Part shown: piece by piece, positions 1-13,217 of the stretch | Layout: each line of letters starts with the position of its first letter | Numbering within the stretch: the first letter of the stretch is position 1 | Source of the DNA: Aporrectodea caliginosa | Lineage: Eukaryota; Annelida; Clitellata; Crassiclitellata; Lumbricidae | NCBI GenBank assembly: GCA_020284085.1 | Contig: JACEVL010000147.1 | Coordinates: 307,501 to 371,500 of the forward strand | Length of the DNA stretch: 64,000 bases | Direction of reading: 5' to 3' | Notes under the pieces: model-generated | Databases searched by the model: none | Told to the model about the DNA's origin: nothing | The model's input: only the letters and a program-made list of their open reading frames with translations | Position numbers and translations under genes: made by a program

Positions 1-2990
1 ATTGTCCATCTGTCTTCTCAGCGGCTCTTCTGATAACTGCTCTGTTAATGCGCTGAATCACGGAGCATAAACGAAAGGCTCAAACTCGGACAAACAACCC
101 AGAAGATAAAGAATCTGAAGGCTATTATAGCAGCCAGCTGTTCGCGCGCTCATTAAGCCGAACTGATAAACCAACAAATCTGGTTTATCCTACATATTGA
201 TTGTTCACAGTGCAGGGCGAGAGACCTGGAATAATTGCTGTGCATTGGCGCAGTGTGCAGTCAACTGAGGCTCCTTTCCAGCGCAGTGTCTAATTCGTCT
301 GTTCATCTTCGGGAGAGGGAGACCACAAAATGGCCTCAGTTGGCCTTAATGCATTTTATGCTTTCTGACCTTTAGCTGCGACGGTCAATACATCCATCGG
401 CGACTGTTGGACCATGACCGACGATTAGGAATTACCAATGGACCGTGATGTTTCAGATGGAGGCGCGTTAGTGTCTCTGCTCGGCTAGCTGATGAATCCA
501 TTCATTTCGAAGCGCATACAGAGGACATGCATCTAGGTGAATGATTGCGCGAAGGATCCTTTCGAGTAAAGAGACGTCTTTTATCTTGTTTCGGATGGTT
601 TATAGGTCTTTGCTAAGTGTTATCTCCAGCGTCTGATTCCTGATCCTTGTTTCCATTCAGACTGAAGGGTGCTTCAAGGGATAGCGTACATGTATACGGG
701 GAACGCGGGGGCGAAAGAGAATACCCTGTAAACAGAGAGCAATTCAGATTGCCTCAAAGTGTGATTGCAATTGTTTAAATGCATGAAATAAAGTTACCTA
801 ATAGGTCATCCATCAACTGAGGAGCTTGCAGTGTCTGCTGAAGGCAATCACATTCGGGACAGAGTGGACACTTAATGTACATTCATATGCAACGATTCTG
901 CATGTCATGTACTTAAACGGCGCTATATCAAGTGTCCCGATACGTCCATACGATTCCCGTCTGGTTCCCAGGGTTTAGCTCATGCCTTCATTCCCTAACA
1001 AGGAAAATGAGCTTGCGACTTGCATGGCTGCAACTTTGTCTTCTGTAATTTGTGTTCTTGTGAATTGTTTAATCGTCATAACATGTAGGCCTACATGTTC
1101 AGCGTAGTGCGTTTGTCAGGCGCTTCATTAAAGAATAAATATAATTATATTAAAGGGACAGTTATGCCAGTATTCCTTGCCAAATACATTGATAATGTAG
1201 GCAATTTAATGTACATTTACTGGGCAGGATTATGTACAAATACAATTAACAGAATGAGAAAAGCATTTTTGATAAACAGAATTGGAAGGCGCAAACTACC
1301 ACGTGTAAAATAGGCCCCTACTTTAGCTTTGTGGTTTATCATTGCAGTATCAGCGCTTCCAAAGAAATGTGAAAACGCTTAATTATTTTGGTTCATTAAG
1401 TAGTGCAACAGACGAATTGTTATCTTTGTCATTAATATGACCGAAACACAATATATCCGGGTAATACAAACACTATTCACAGCATTGTAAGCAGATGAAA
1501 TAGTCGTCGTCAAGCACGCCATTCACTTCTGAGCATAGTTATTGGCACAAAATGTCGCATATTTGGCATGAAATCCAACCACTAATCATTTGGTCATCCT
1601 GTTCTGTATTTTCTTGATGCCACATCCTGGACAAATTTATTGACGCTGATGGATGTTTGCCTTCAGTTTTATTGATTTTCCCAGCGATTTTCACGAACTT
1701 TGCTGCTTTAGTGTCATATTTCTCATTTTCCGTTCTATTTTCGGCCGAACCTTTTTTATCCTGTTATTTTTTTCACCTTCTTTGCTACAGTGTGGCAATG
1801 ACATTTAGTTTCTCTTTTACGAGTGCGTTTTACCATCGACTTTGGACTGTTGGCGACGGTCCTTTTCTGCTTTTGGGCAGAATGAACGTTCAACGCACGT
1901 TTCTGGTGTATATTTGACGGCAGCTGGATCTATAATGGACACCATGTGAGCAATAGTTATGCCAGTTGTTTGACGGTAATGGCTGCAGTCGGTGGCTGCA
2001 GTGAGGACTCTGAGGAGGAAAGCACAGCAATGACACGTTCCTTTCGGGACATAGTTATGACATCCGGACTTCTCGTGCAAATTTTGTGTCCATGAAGAAT
2101 CAGAAGTACAGGCGATTCTTAGCTTGGATGCGTCTGGTGCAAAAAGTATTCTAACCTAGGGAGAAACCGATTGTTCTGAATCCACCCAGATGAGTGTTCA
2201 CGCCAAATGATGCTTTATATAGCGCAGGTGTGTGGAGTAAATTCGAGAAACACGAGACTTGGCATAGCTTGCAACATAATACAGGCAATTTAAATCTATT
2301 TACATAGGCAAGTAGGCTATGGACGGTGCAAATGTGGACGGTGAATTTCGGAAACATGGCCAATGACCATCCTACCAAAAACGTGCTCTTGGCCGAACTA
2401 TTTCGCCCAAACCAACACACCTATTGCTTTAAACCTAGGTCGGACTGTGTAGTTATTTGTGGTATTGCTCATTACGTAGCGTATGTGTCTCTGAATCTAT
2501 ACTCATGGCTACATGTGCGTTTGTATGTCTGTATGTTCTTGCATCCTTTGTCGTTGTGTTTCTATGTGTCTCTGTCTCTGTCCGTCTTTCATTTCTTGCC
2601 TACACGTTTGAGGCATGAATTTTCTAGAAGCTCAGTCCTAGTTTTATGTTCGTTTGTCTGAACTGAATCTGCTCCTATTATTATTAGTCAATAGGTCACA
2701 TCAACCTAGAACTGCTCCAAATCTGGACCACCCAGTTTTTATTGCTACTCTCGATGCCTGACCTGCATTAGCATGCAGTCATTTCGCCTAACTTCTATGG
2801 CGTCTTTTGCCTGTGTCATACAAGGATGCGGGGATTATTGACGATGTGATAAATGTCGTTATTGCACGAGCCTCCCGACGTTCATTGCTGCAGCCGGCGC
2901 TACTGCCTTTGCCATTATCGGCAATTCGATGGCTATTGTAAGTAGGAAAGGATCAGGATTGATGCCAACCGCTGTAAGCGTGTTTTCCAG
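1..2990. other. Anonymous sequence
   Basis: I see no gene, RNA or element here. Open frames up to 111 codons are random-looking, with no matches I recognise. A short GPCR-TM1-like stretch at 2881-2940 is discussed as a finding. A GGCGCTATAT tail-like motif at 921 may be a retroposon scrap. Confidence 0.6.
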
Positions 2991-3235
2991 TCATGTTTCT
3001 GTCGACCGTCTGAGTGTAGGGCAGTAGATATTCCTTAAGTTGCATTTGCGACAGCGGACATTATATTGTGTCAGTCTGTGTGACGGTCTTTCACAATCAG
3101 TCGCCTGAGACCAATGCTCTAATGAATCCACGACGCACATGTATATACGTGCACGCCGTGTATGTCTGGACTTGTATAGCGCATCATTGCGAAGGTCGCC
3201 GTCGCTGGTATGTGACTTCCGTCGGTTGGTCGGTC

Positions 3236-3431
<196 letters not shown>

Positions 3432-3981
3432 CGTTAGGTTTAGACGCAGAAGTGTGACAAGTGTGATAGAACGAACGAGAAGTGTGATTGATCTGCAGAC
3501 ATTTTATCCGGGAACTACTTCTGCCCACTGACGTCATCTGCTGCAGACGAGAATTCATCTCAATTTCTTTCGAAGAACTTGACGTCATCTTTCAGGACGA
3601 AAAATTCCAACATCTCCCATATATAAGCTTTTTTATCGCGTGATGCCTTCTTCTGCATGATAATCATTCAGAGATTTCAATTTGATTGACAGCTAGGTAT
3701 GACTTTAAGCTTTTCATTAGAAATCCTCATAGTGAGAACTCCCATCAGAGTCACGTTCCATTTTCCTGCTCTCATCCATCTTATTTAACTGGCGCCTTTT
3801 CTCATTAGCCTATTACTATTGGCGCCACGGCGTTTAACAGGAAACGCTTCGGTAACTGAGCATAACCTGAGTAAGAAGAAACGAGTGAAAGCAGTAATAA
3901 TGCCCTGATACGATGTCATTCAACCGACGAGTGTGGTGTTAATTGTTAAGATCTGTAGAAGAGCGTTAATTAGCATTTTTT

Positions 3982-3988
3982 GTATATA

Positions 3989-4038
<50 letters not shown>
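3982..4038. repeat. (AT)n microsatellite
   Basis: Alternating AT with one phase break near 3995. Confidence 0.95.
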
Positions 4039-4041
<3 letters not shown>

Positions 4042-4611
4042 GCACTGCCAGAACAGCTGAAAGTGTAAAAACAGCTTCATTAAACGAGGATTTAGAGTTG
4101 TTATTCATGCATTCACTCATTCAAAAATGTGTAAAGTGACCCTTCAGGATGTCAGGATTTCTACTCGGAGACGCAAAGGAGCTTATATATAGCCGCCAAA
4201 AGGATAAACGCTGCACGACATCCCAATTTTCCGTCATTCTCATTCAAGTGCATGTTTTCGCATTCATAGATCGGGTCGTCGTCCGCATAAGAGGAACATC
4301 AACTAATTACTTTCATCTATAACTAAAACCAGAAATGGCGACCTAACTGTAGCCGAATCTCGGCTAGCATGCCCAAATGAGACCCGTTTAGAACCAAAGT
4401 GCTCATGTAGGACCAATATAGGACCAGTATGGGTCTCATGAAATGACTTTGGACATGTGACACTTCTTATGTACAGTCATTTAAGTTGGAAAGCAATAAA
4501 TCCGTCAGAGTTGACTAAAAATTCCACTTCATGCCTGCATATATACAATCACAGAAATCATTTGCAGTCAAAGAGACTCATTATCAGGTGTGTGTGTGTG
4601 TGTGTGTGTGT

Positions 4612-4765
4612 GTATGTAGTTACTATTTAACGACGCTATGTCATGACAAAGATGATTAACGTCGCACTCCTTTATCCAGGCTCGAAACTGGCAGTACTTG
4701 AGTACAAGGAGTTGCCTAAAGTTATAATTATAATTTATCGTAAGCCTGTTCAGGTATTCTGCTGG
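4612..4765 (+). repeat. Dispersed repeat family C, copy 1
   Basis: TTTAACGACGCTATG, ACAAAGATGATTAACGTCGC and TCCAGGCTCGAAACTGGCAG occur in the same order as in the copy at 59366. It abuts a (TG)n run at 4589-4612. Confidence 0.55.
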
Positions 4766-4848
4766 AACCACTAATTTCACCATGATTATTGTGAAAATAT
4801 TAGCAGTTTAAGAATAAAGTAAATTAATAATGTGTATATTATTATAAG

Positions 4849-5044
4849 ACCACATCTCATAGCCTAAGCGATAAACTTAAAAGTAAGTCAACATGGCTTA
4901 CGTCATTTCACGTACGTCATCGCAATTTAACGTTTTAGAAGATCATTACGTATGGGTTTTGATAAAATGCTTAATGGGCATGGACATCTGTTTAATAGCT
5001 TGCTATTATTAATATTACGGGATGCGTTTTCGATCGCTGCCATT
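4849..5044 (+). repeat. Direct duplication, copy A
   Basis: Bases 4849-4894 are identical over 46 bp to 5647-5692. Further matches follow in the same order: AAAATGCTTAATG at 4964 and 5738, and TGCGTTTTC...CTGCCATTGA at about 5027 and 5773. Copy A is longer between these anchors. Confidence 0.75.
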
Positions 5045-5147
5045 GACTGAGGGACGGACGTAGGTATGTTCAGGGATGGACGGCAGGAAAGTACGGAGAG
5101 AGAGGGAGGGAGAGAGGAAGAAAGGAGCAAGCACGTTCGAATACTGC

Positions 5148-5256
5148 GTGGGGTCGCTCGAGATAAGTACTCACTGTTAGAGGTCGCTGGAGTCACCGTG
5201 GGTCGCTCGATTCTGCCAGCGAGTACTCACTGTTAGAGGTCGCTGGAGTAAAAACC
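5148..5256 (+). repeat. Short tandem duplication
   Basis: GTCGCTCGA followed by AGTACTCACTGTTAGAGG and TCGCTGGAGT occurs twice, about 60 bp apart. Confidence 0.75.
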
Positions 5257-5646
5257 GAAACCTCTAGGGGTTGCTCGGCCTAGTTTGGTTGAGGTCGCAG
5301 TTAGCGAGTAGCCAACGCTAGAGGGCTCAAGATTGATTTCTTTTGTATCTCAGTATATTAACACGTCGCCAGGGGCGTACCGTTTAGAGCACAGTTAGCA
5401 GAAGAGAGGCCTAGCGGTTTCAATTTGTTTCATTTCATAATCGCAAAGATTCAAATTTGCGTGTAATGGAAGTCCGTAGGTTACGATGCAATCAACTTTT
5501 AGCCGTCGTGTGTGATGACATTTGCGCTGCGCGATAGTCTGTTGCCGTGTATGGGTCTGCGAGCCGCCGGTCATATATTTTAAGTGGCTCGCCCGCGTTC
5601 TAAACTCAACTGTCTTAGGACGGGCAAACATCTAGTATATAATAAA

Positions 5647-5795
5647 ACCACATCTCATAGCCTAAGCGATAAACTTAAAAGTAAGTCAACATTTTAATTT
5701 AATTATTTAATTTTGATTTCTTAATTATATGTCCACTAAAATGCTTAATGACTTTTATAATTATTAATATTTGCGTTTTCATCCTGCCATTGATG
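5647..5795 (+). repeat. Direct duplication, copy B
   Basis: This is the second copy of the block at 4849-5044, with small deletions between the anchors. The two copies are about 750-800 bp apart in direct orientation. It may be a local tandem duplication or two copies of one dispersed repeat. Confidence 0.75.
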
Positions 5796-6416
5796 TTTGG
5801 TAGTTTTGCCAAATATTACATAGGCCTAACTTATTTTAGGAGGCATGCAGTGGGCATATTTTGAGCTATAAAATATAAAAACCGCAATACTGGCCAATTT
5901 CATGCTTTTAACCTCAAAGACATTTATTTACCACCTTGAACGCTTAAACGTAAAAGGACAAATCGGGACAAAGCACAAATGTATGTAACCAAAGAATACA
6001 TTTATTACCATAAGCAACACACACAGTTCAAATATTGCGTGTGTAAATAGAAAACTAGCACAGATGCGTAAAACGCGGATCAACAAAATCCGCTACTGTC
6101 CACTAAAAGACTGGAAATGTCTGCACGGCAGTGGCACGTGCACCTCGTGAAAATCCGTTTACAGACGCGTCTCCGTATTACTAGCGATTCATTAAACGTG
6201 TCCTGTTGAAAGGCTCGCGCTGTAAGTATTCGATCAACAAACGATGCATAGGGCCTACTCCATATAGAGCCCGTCGCCATCTTTACCATTCGCTACGTTG
6301 CGGACACATCGAGTCTTTACGCCATTAATAACAAACCTTTTCCGGAGGCAAACACAATTAATTGCGTGCGCCTATTGCATAATGTCCATCGTAAAAGGCA
6401 CCGTCTGGCTCTGCTT
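5796..6416. other. Anonymous sequence
   Basis: Nothing recognisable; AT-rich, short open frames only. Confidence 0.6.
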
Positions 6417-6757
6417 CCTCCTCCCCTCTTCCTCCCTGTTCTCCTTCTTCTCCTCCAACTCTTCCTCATACTCATCTACTCCTCCTACGCTTAATCCTGT
6501 ACTTACTCTTTTTCTTCTTCATCCTCTTCCTTCTCCTATTAATAAGGCTCCTAATCTTCCTCCGGCTCTTCCTCCTCCGCCTGCTCCTCCTACTTCTCAT
6601 AGTTCATTGCTGCCTCCTCTAATCTCGCAGTAGAGGAAGCAATAGATGAAAGCGAAGCGAACGGCGTCCGATTCTCAATTTCACCAAATAAATCTGTTTT
6701 CTTTCTTATGGTTGGCAGCAGCAACAGTCGCAGCAGCAGCAGCAGCAGCAGCAGCAT
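6417..6757. repeat. Pyrimidine-rich CTC/TCC tract, then (AGC)n
   Basis: Bases 6417-6615 are mostly CCT and TTC units. Bases 6716-6757 are AGC units with one AAC and one AGT variant. The open frames here are of low-complexity composition. Confidence 0.85.
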
Positions 6758-6849
6758 CCCTAACTATACAGAGACGCTCGACGAAATTTAGAAGTCTTCC
6801 AAAAGACAACAATGAGAGTCCAAAGAACCGCAATTAATTGTCTCAGCGT

Positions 6850-6851
<2 letters not shown>

Positions 6852-6928
<77 letters not shown>
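6852..6928. repeat. (AT)n microsatellite
   Basis: Uninterrupted alternating AT of about 76 bp; overlapping frames read Ile-Tyr repeats. Confidence 0.97.
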
Positions 6929-6929
<1 letters not shown>

Positions 6930-9732
6930 TCTCTACACGCGGCCACACACATACACATATTGCCATATGTGTAGTTGTATGTGCTATATTGCTGCACAAT
7001 CCTTGCACGGGGACAATAAATGGCGTGGAGTCCATTCAAACGGGAGAGCGGTCGTGAAGGATCTGACCCGATCAATTCGTTGAAAAATGAGCAGGGTCGA
7101 GGTCATTTTAAGGTCGCTATAGAAAAACGCGAACATTTACATTTACCTGACATGTTGGCGGTCGTTTATACGTATGCTGTGTAAACAAGCGAGGCAATAA
7201 ATAGCCACTGATATCGACTTATATGAGGCATAAAACTGGACTTCTGAATGGCGGCCTATGGCGAACTTTTATGAGCCTAGATGCTTTTATTGTCGCACTT
7301 GTGTATGTACGTAAGTATGTATGAACGCATACATGGTGGAGAGAACAGAAGGCACTTTGTCTTTTAATGGGGCTGGTCGATCATAGACGGAAGCCTTCCT
7401 ATTCTTTACCTGAGCCGCTCTTTTTATTGTCTTGTATAATCTGCTGCTGCTGTGTTTGACGTTGAACATCCAAGTTTATTATAATATAATTGTGAGTGAC
7501 ATAAAAAGCCATCTAGCTACGTCTGTGTAGGCATAGGGCACATTAAGTGCTTGTGCTTTTAGATTCGACATGAATATAAATTGAAGGTAAACATACTTCG
7601 AAGCAAATGCACCCGTGTTGTCAACGAAATTGTTGGTCAACCAGGGACTTACGAGAAACTAGAACTGGCTTCTACTTAGAATAAAATGGTCTGAGGGTTA
7701 TTCGTTCTGAACGATAAATTATGCAGGTCTGAGATATCAGATTTCTGAGCCATTTAACCTATAGTTGACCACCTACAGACCGAATGAAGGACAGAAGGGA
7801 ACGGACGGACGGAAGCAGATATGGAAGGAGACAGAGGCAGACCAAGAGAAGCAGAAATAGACACATAGTTCGCAATGTAGTCTCAGCAGCAATTCGCCTG
7901 TTCGTCGTTAATTGATTGTGTAAAAAGTTCATGACAAGCGGCAACGATTTATACAGGATCGACGGACACACACGTCATCAACGCCCATCGGAGTACAACA
8001 AACACATGTTTGAGGCATTCAAACACAAACAATTTTCAGTGCTGTCTCCAAATTTTACCTTATGTCTTCTCTGCTTATGCATTGATCATCCACCTTAGCC
8101 GTGGGTTTTCTTTGCTTTCTTTTGTTTCTTTCTCTGTTTCTTTAACGAAATTATCGCATTGTGTGTGAGTTGGTCAATTACATACTTTTCCCATGAAAAG
8201 TATGTCACTGTCATCTTGAGAATCGTGCAAGTTTCCGCAACCAGTTCATTCTGAAGCAGGGATGTATTTTTTTCTCTTGCTTTTTCATCGTCCAGTATTC
8301 TTAGTTCACATGGTTCATGTGCTTTGTCTCTGTTTTCTTTGTTTCTTCATGTTGCTCCATGTGCTGGTAATATTTTCAACTGCTTATGCGGATGCGTCCA
8401 ATTCTCCTTTGAATGTTTTTTAGTTATTTTAGTGTGGTCCTTTAGTCCACGGATGCAGACGAATTTTTCTCCATGTTCATAAGGTTCTCCTTAATTTAAC
8501 GCTGATATATATTAAATTTATTGGCATCTCAGTTTTTCTGATTTGCTCTATTTTCTCTGTGCTTATCAATAAACAGAATATTAATACTTTGCGCTCAACG
8601 TCTTTCTTTTTATCTACCGGAAGAAAATGTCTGCTCCTTGCTAGACTCCATTCTGAAAAGACTCAAAAAGAAGTGTAATATTGTTATAATTCACATTCAC
8701 TTCCACAAAAAATGCTTCCCATACTAAACTGTATACTGTGCACGTTATTATTATAATTTTTATTACTACTACGACTGGGCCTACGCTATAGGGCTCTGCA
8801 CGATTTTCTCTAGTAGCCATTAGGAATATCGGCTATGCATAATTTCTGTCTGAATCATCATACTGTGGTTGGTTTGACCATTGCATGGTTTCTCAATGGA
8901 TCCTAAACACGCTATCGTGTCGTTAGGTATGGACTTGCGCATATCAACGCTGAGCCAGACTGTGCCTACTTATCAGCATAACATTATGCGCCCAAATGCA
9001 ATCTAGCGGCAGAACGTTATTGCTTTTTTTACTGTTTGTTAATTTCTTCCGGTAGAAGACGCGAACTCGATACCACCAACGGTGTTATTAGTTTCCAGAG
9101 TTCTATAGCACGATGACCTTTGGTGGTGACGATGACACTTTGTTTGATTTGCCAAGGACAGATGCTTGAGACATTTCGAGTTTTATGTCGATAGTGAAAT
9201 TGATTAAAGGAAACAGTTGATGAAAAATGTTCAAGGCGAAAGCAATGTTATAAGCAGCGTAAAGTACCTGCAGCGTATGAGAGTTTTTGATTCAGGAACG
9301 CCATCGATTAAGACCTGTAACACTGTACCCTAGCAATACACAACATCACATAACATAGAAAAGCGTAATATTGTGTAGCATAACAGAGCATAACATACAA
9401 GAACAGTTTCTTAGAGACTTACACTAACCACGAGAGGCAGCCACCGGTATGAAGCGTCAGCGACTTCATTTCCATGGCGTTGGCGTGTGAATGAAGCCGG
9501 TGGCCAGTCCTCTCCTATACCGCATGATCTTCCCACTACCTGACTACAGTCGATGTACTCGTGTTATAACGGAGTTCGCTATGATGCAACAGTGGAGCAG
9601 GAATCTCGAAACTCTTGCGTTTTGTCCTGGCGGCGGGAGATTTGAAGAACTGACATCTCAATATTGACAGTTACAGTATATTAGGCACGGGGCAATCGCT
9701 GACATATAACATGACAAACATTACATAACACG
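6929..9732. other. Anonymous sequence
   Basis: No gene or element recognised. There is a 10-bp-stem hairpin at 8181-8204, T-rich stretches at 8100-8600, and ATAACATA-type degenerate repeats at 9340-9400 that recur at 10085-10150. Confidence 0.55.
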
Positions 9733-10090
9733 TCATTCATTCATTCATTCATTCAGAGCATTTATATATAGCAAGAAACTATACTCAGGAGCGCTCCCGG
9801 CCCAGCCACGACTAAAGAAAAAAGACTTGAGGGACTTGTAGAACCCTGTCAGATGGCTTACAAGTAAAAACGAAGCTTAAGTGGTAGGTCATTCCAGATG
9901 GAAGGGCCAACAACCGAGAAAGCACAGCGCTGCCTAATAGCCAAGCGAGCCCGTGGAACAAGGAACTCACCCCTCGTCGCAGAGCGAAGCACCCAACGCG
10001 CTGGAACATCAGACACTGGGCGGCAAAGATCACGCAAGTAAGATGGAGCGCAGCCAAGAACACAACGAGAAACCAGAGCAGCAATGCGAT
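9733..10090 (-). pseudogene. LINE 3' end: RT C-terminus, L2-like tail, (AATG)n
   Basis: Minus-strand frames encode CVLGCAPSYLRDLCRPVSD, then RSATRGEFLVPRARLA and CAFSVVGPSIWNDLPLKLR, the characteristic end of a non-LTR reverse transcriptase ORF. A frameshift separates the rest. Downstream (lower coordinates) is the tail with GGGAGCGCTCCTGA and a TATATATAAATG block, ending in (AATG)n at 9733-9755. The copy is 5'-truncated near 10090, where an AT-rich ATAACATA-type repeat begins. Confidence 0.75.
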
Positions 10091-10150
10091 AAATAATAAT
10101 ATAAAATAACATAACATGATATAATATCACATAAAATAACATAGAATAAC

Positions 10151-11876
10151 ATAATATTTACCGAACCGTTATGTTCACAGCAGAAGCGACAGTTCACACG
10201 AGAAGTGCTGCTTATCTAAAGCAAGGCACAGAGAACCCTATCGCTATAGTTACATTGCGTTTAAATGCGGAGAAGGTGAAGGAATAGGACTGGAAGAAAG
10301 ATATGATAAAAACTCCGCCAAGAACTCCGACTAATGAGAAAACTAAAAATTAAATAGCTGTCCTATAACTGCACTGGCTCTCACCCGCTTACTTACACAC
10401 GTACGCATAAACGTATTACAGATATATGGCCCAATGAAGGAGGACATTTTGAACATCTTCTTTAAATAATCAAACCATAGGCCTACTACTGAGAGTTTCT
10501 TCACAAAAATATTAAATACTGTTTTCATGTTAGAAGTACTTATATGAAATACAAAGTTGGGCTTACTTTTCATTGAACCACCGTGTATAATACAACTACT
10601 AACCTTTATCTGGAGCTCAATTATTGTTTACGAAGTGCACAGTACAAGAAAAGGTTCGTCATTGTTTGACATTGAAGACATCGGGATTACGAAGCATAAG
10701 AAACCCACGTACTGTTAGTACACTAGCATTACTAAGTCATCAGGATCTGCTACATGACAGTTTGTCGTGCCTGGAGTTGGTGCCTTCATTCGAGTATGCC
10801 TCAGTTCCAGCGGATGGATTTTAAGAAAACGTAATCATGTAAACGTCGTACATAGATGAAGGAGATGCAACGTGCTGTTAATTAGTCACATTAATTAGTC
10901 ACATCACCTGTAGGACTTCAAGAGGCCGATGGCGCATATCAGATGAACGGCAGTTAGCTGGGTTTCTAATTCCGATATTGGGATTAGAAAAGGATGATAA
11001 CAGAATGAACGTCACGTTGTCGTCTAACAAGAAAACACAAAAACCTGATTAACCAGGTGTCATTTATCGAGGACAGCAGAGGGCAGAAACAACTGGAGAC
11101 TGTCCGTCTCCAGGGCTTTCTATCCTCTACTGTCCTCAGTAAGTTATATGGACAAAAGATGGAAACGATTGCATGCGTCAGTGCATGGTGCAGGCAACCT
11201 TCAGAGCGAAGAGGGCTGACAAGACGTCATCTAATACGTCATCTTAATTAAGAGTAATGATGATCGCAGTCATTCTTTCGCATAATCAGTCATAAATCTT
11301 CTGCAATTTTCTTTCGCGTTGACGTGTCTTCATTTATATCATTAGATACGAATCCTGACTCTGAGATTATGTTGAATCGATCCATTCTCATCTGTATATA
11401 TACGGCTATAGTTTGAAGGAGAGAAACACAATTTAAAGAACTGCCTCATATATCAATCAATTACTATATGCAATGCACGCCTCAGCAAAATGAAGGCGAC
11501 AAGTGCAATTCGATAGTGCCTCATGATTGACAAGCTTAACAGCCGTTTACTTTAGTATAAGAAACTGCGTAAAGTCACTAAATCTTAATTTAAAGGAGCG
11601 ATGATTGTTGGCTGCAGTTTAAAAAAGGCTGAAGTGTAATAATAGTTCTTGACAGGTGATTTAAACGCAGACAGCGAGTTGGGAGATTTAATCCAATCTC
11701 CGAGATTGGGTCCTTCGTGAGAGATAATTCCAAATGAAAATCTGATGATATTGCATCAAACAATGAAGATAGAGATTTAACGGTAAGGATTTACTTGAGC
11801 TCCATTATACATGTCCACCGCCAAAGTAAAAGAAGTTGGAACACTACGCTTTTACAAGACATAACGAGCAGAATCA

Positions 11877-11927
<51 letters not shown>

Positions 11928-12779
11928 CTCCTCATTCCTCATTCTCTGAGAACTTTGTGTACCGCTGCACGACAAAATGCTATTTGACGATTCTTGATTG
12001 GTTGCTGAAAAAACAGAATATAATCTATGTAATATAAACTATGTAATCCTGTTGTAGACCTAGGAAACAGTTCTTTATTCGGGAGGATAATAGCACAAAA
12101 GTAATTTTGTCGCTATAGATACATCTCCGAAATGTGACTCCGGGTTTTAAGGATCTTTCGGTTGAAGAATGCTCGAATATCCTTTGCTACTTCACAATAT
12201 ATCGCCTAACGACCTGAAGCTCTTGTGTATTATTAACACACGATGACTCTTATTCGCCTCCTACAAGTATAATAGATGACCAGCATTCCAGCAGTGATAT
12301 CTCTGACGAGTGGCCCTTGTCGAGGTTAATATTCCCAATGATTGCCTTCAATTTCACGAGAACTAAGAGCACTGGGAATATTCATTATAGCTCTCAAATT
12401 TAGCTGCTGACAAGAAACTCACAGTTTTCTTGTACACCAAAGTGTCCGACATCAGCTTCTAAGACAGCTTAGAGACTGGCGTACACGTTTCTGAACGAAA
12501 CAGCGGAAGTCTAAGACTGCGCCTCATTGCCTCATTACGGAACAGCTGATGTCTAAGACTGCGCCTCATCACAAAATGGCGGATGTATAGAAGTCACGCT
12601 CATGTCTGATATAAGCATCATGTCACTTACAAGAGTGGTATCGGCGCAGTCAAAAGGATACGAAAAGGCTCTACATGAGTACCTTGGAGCCTATATTCTT
12701 AAATATAAAATCGCAGAACATAGGCCTGATCCGAAGCCTTTTACCTCAAGAGTTTTCGCCGACACTGTAATGGAATGTA
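10151..12779. other. Anonymous sequence
   Basis: Apart from the (CT)n at 11879 nothing is recognisable; open frames are short and without motifs. Confidence 0.55.
11879..11930. repeat. (CT)n microsatellite
   Basis: CT units with a few CC interruptions. Confidence 0.95.
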
Positions 12780-12840
12780 ATTGAACATTTATATAGCGCC
12801 CCTTCAAGATATCTACTCAGAGGCGCTCTATGCGCTAGTC
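12780..12840 (-). repeat. Retroposon 3' tail (GGCGCTATATAAATG type)
   Basis: Reverse-complemented it reads GAGCGCCTCTGAGTAGATAT, CTTGAAGGGGCGCTATATAA and ATGTTCAATTAC. The same tail occurs at 35085 and 42012 and ends the LINE at 21597. Confidence 0.7.
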
Positions 12841-13110
12841 TATAATTATGATGTCAAATGTCGCTACGAACGACAACACTGGCACTGACCAAAAACCCAT
12901 TAGCAAATAACTATTATCTGCGTCGTGCAAGTAATTGCTGTATAATGACCTGTTGATTGGTCCGTGACATTTTGAGCAAATACCTGCGACCTTCTTTATC
13001 CACCGCTGATCCAAGTAGACCAGTTCCATCAAGTTTCTTTGGCTTCTTCAACGAGTCTCTTTCTCCCGCATAGCATCGCCTACTTCTCCAAAGCGTATCC
13101 TGACTGACGG

Positions 13111-13133
13111 TTTCATCATCATCATCGTCATCA

Positions 13134-13186
<53 letters not shown>

Positions 13187-13217
13187 ATCATCATCATCAT
13201 CATCAACATCATCATCA
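13111..13217. repeat. (ATC/GTC)n array
   Basis: Alternating ATC and GTC triplets; read on the minus strand this gives a poly-aspartate open frame, which I do not treat as a gene. Confidence 0.95.
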
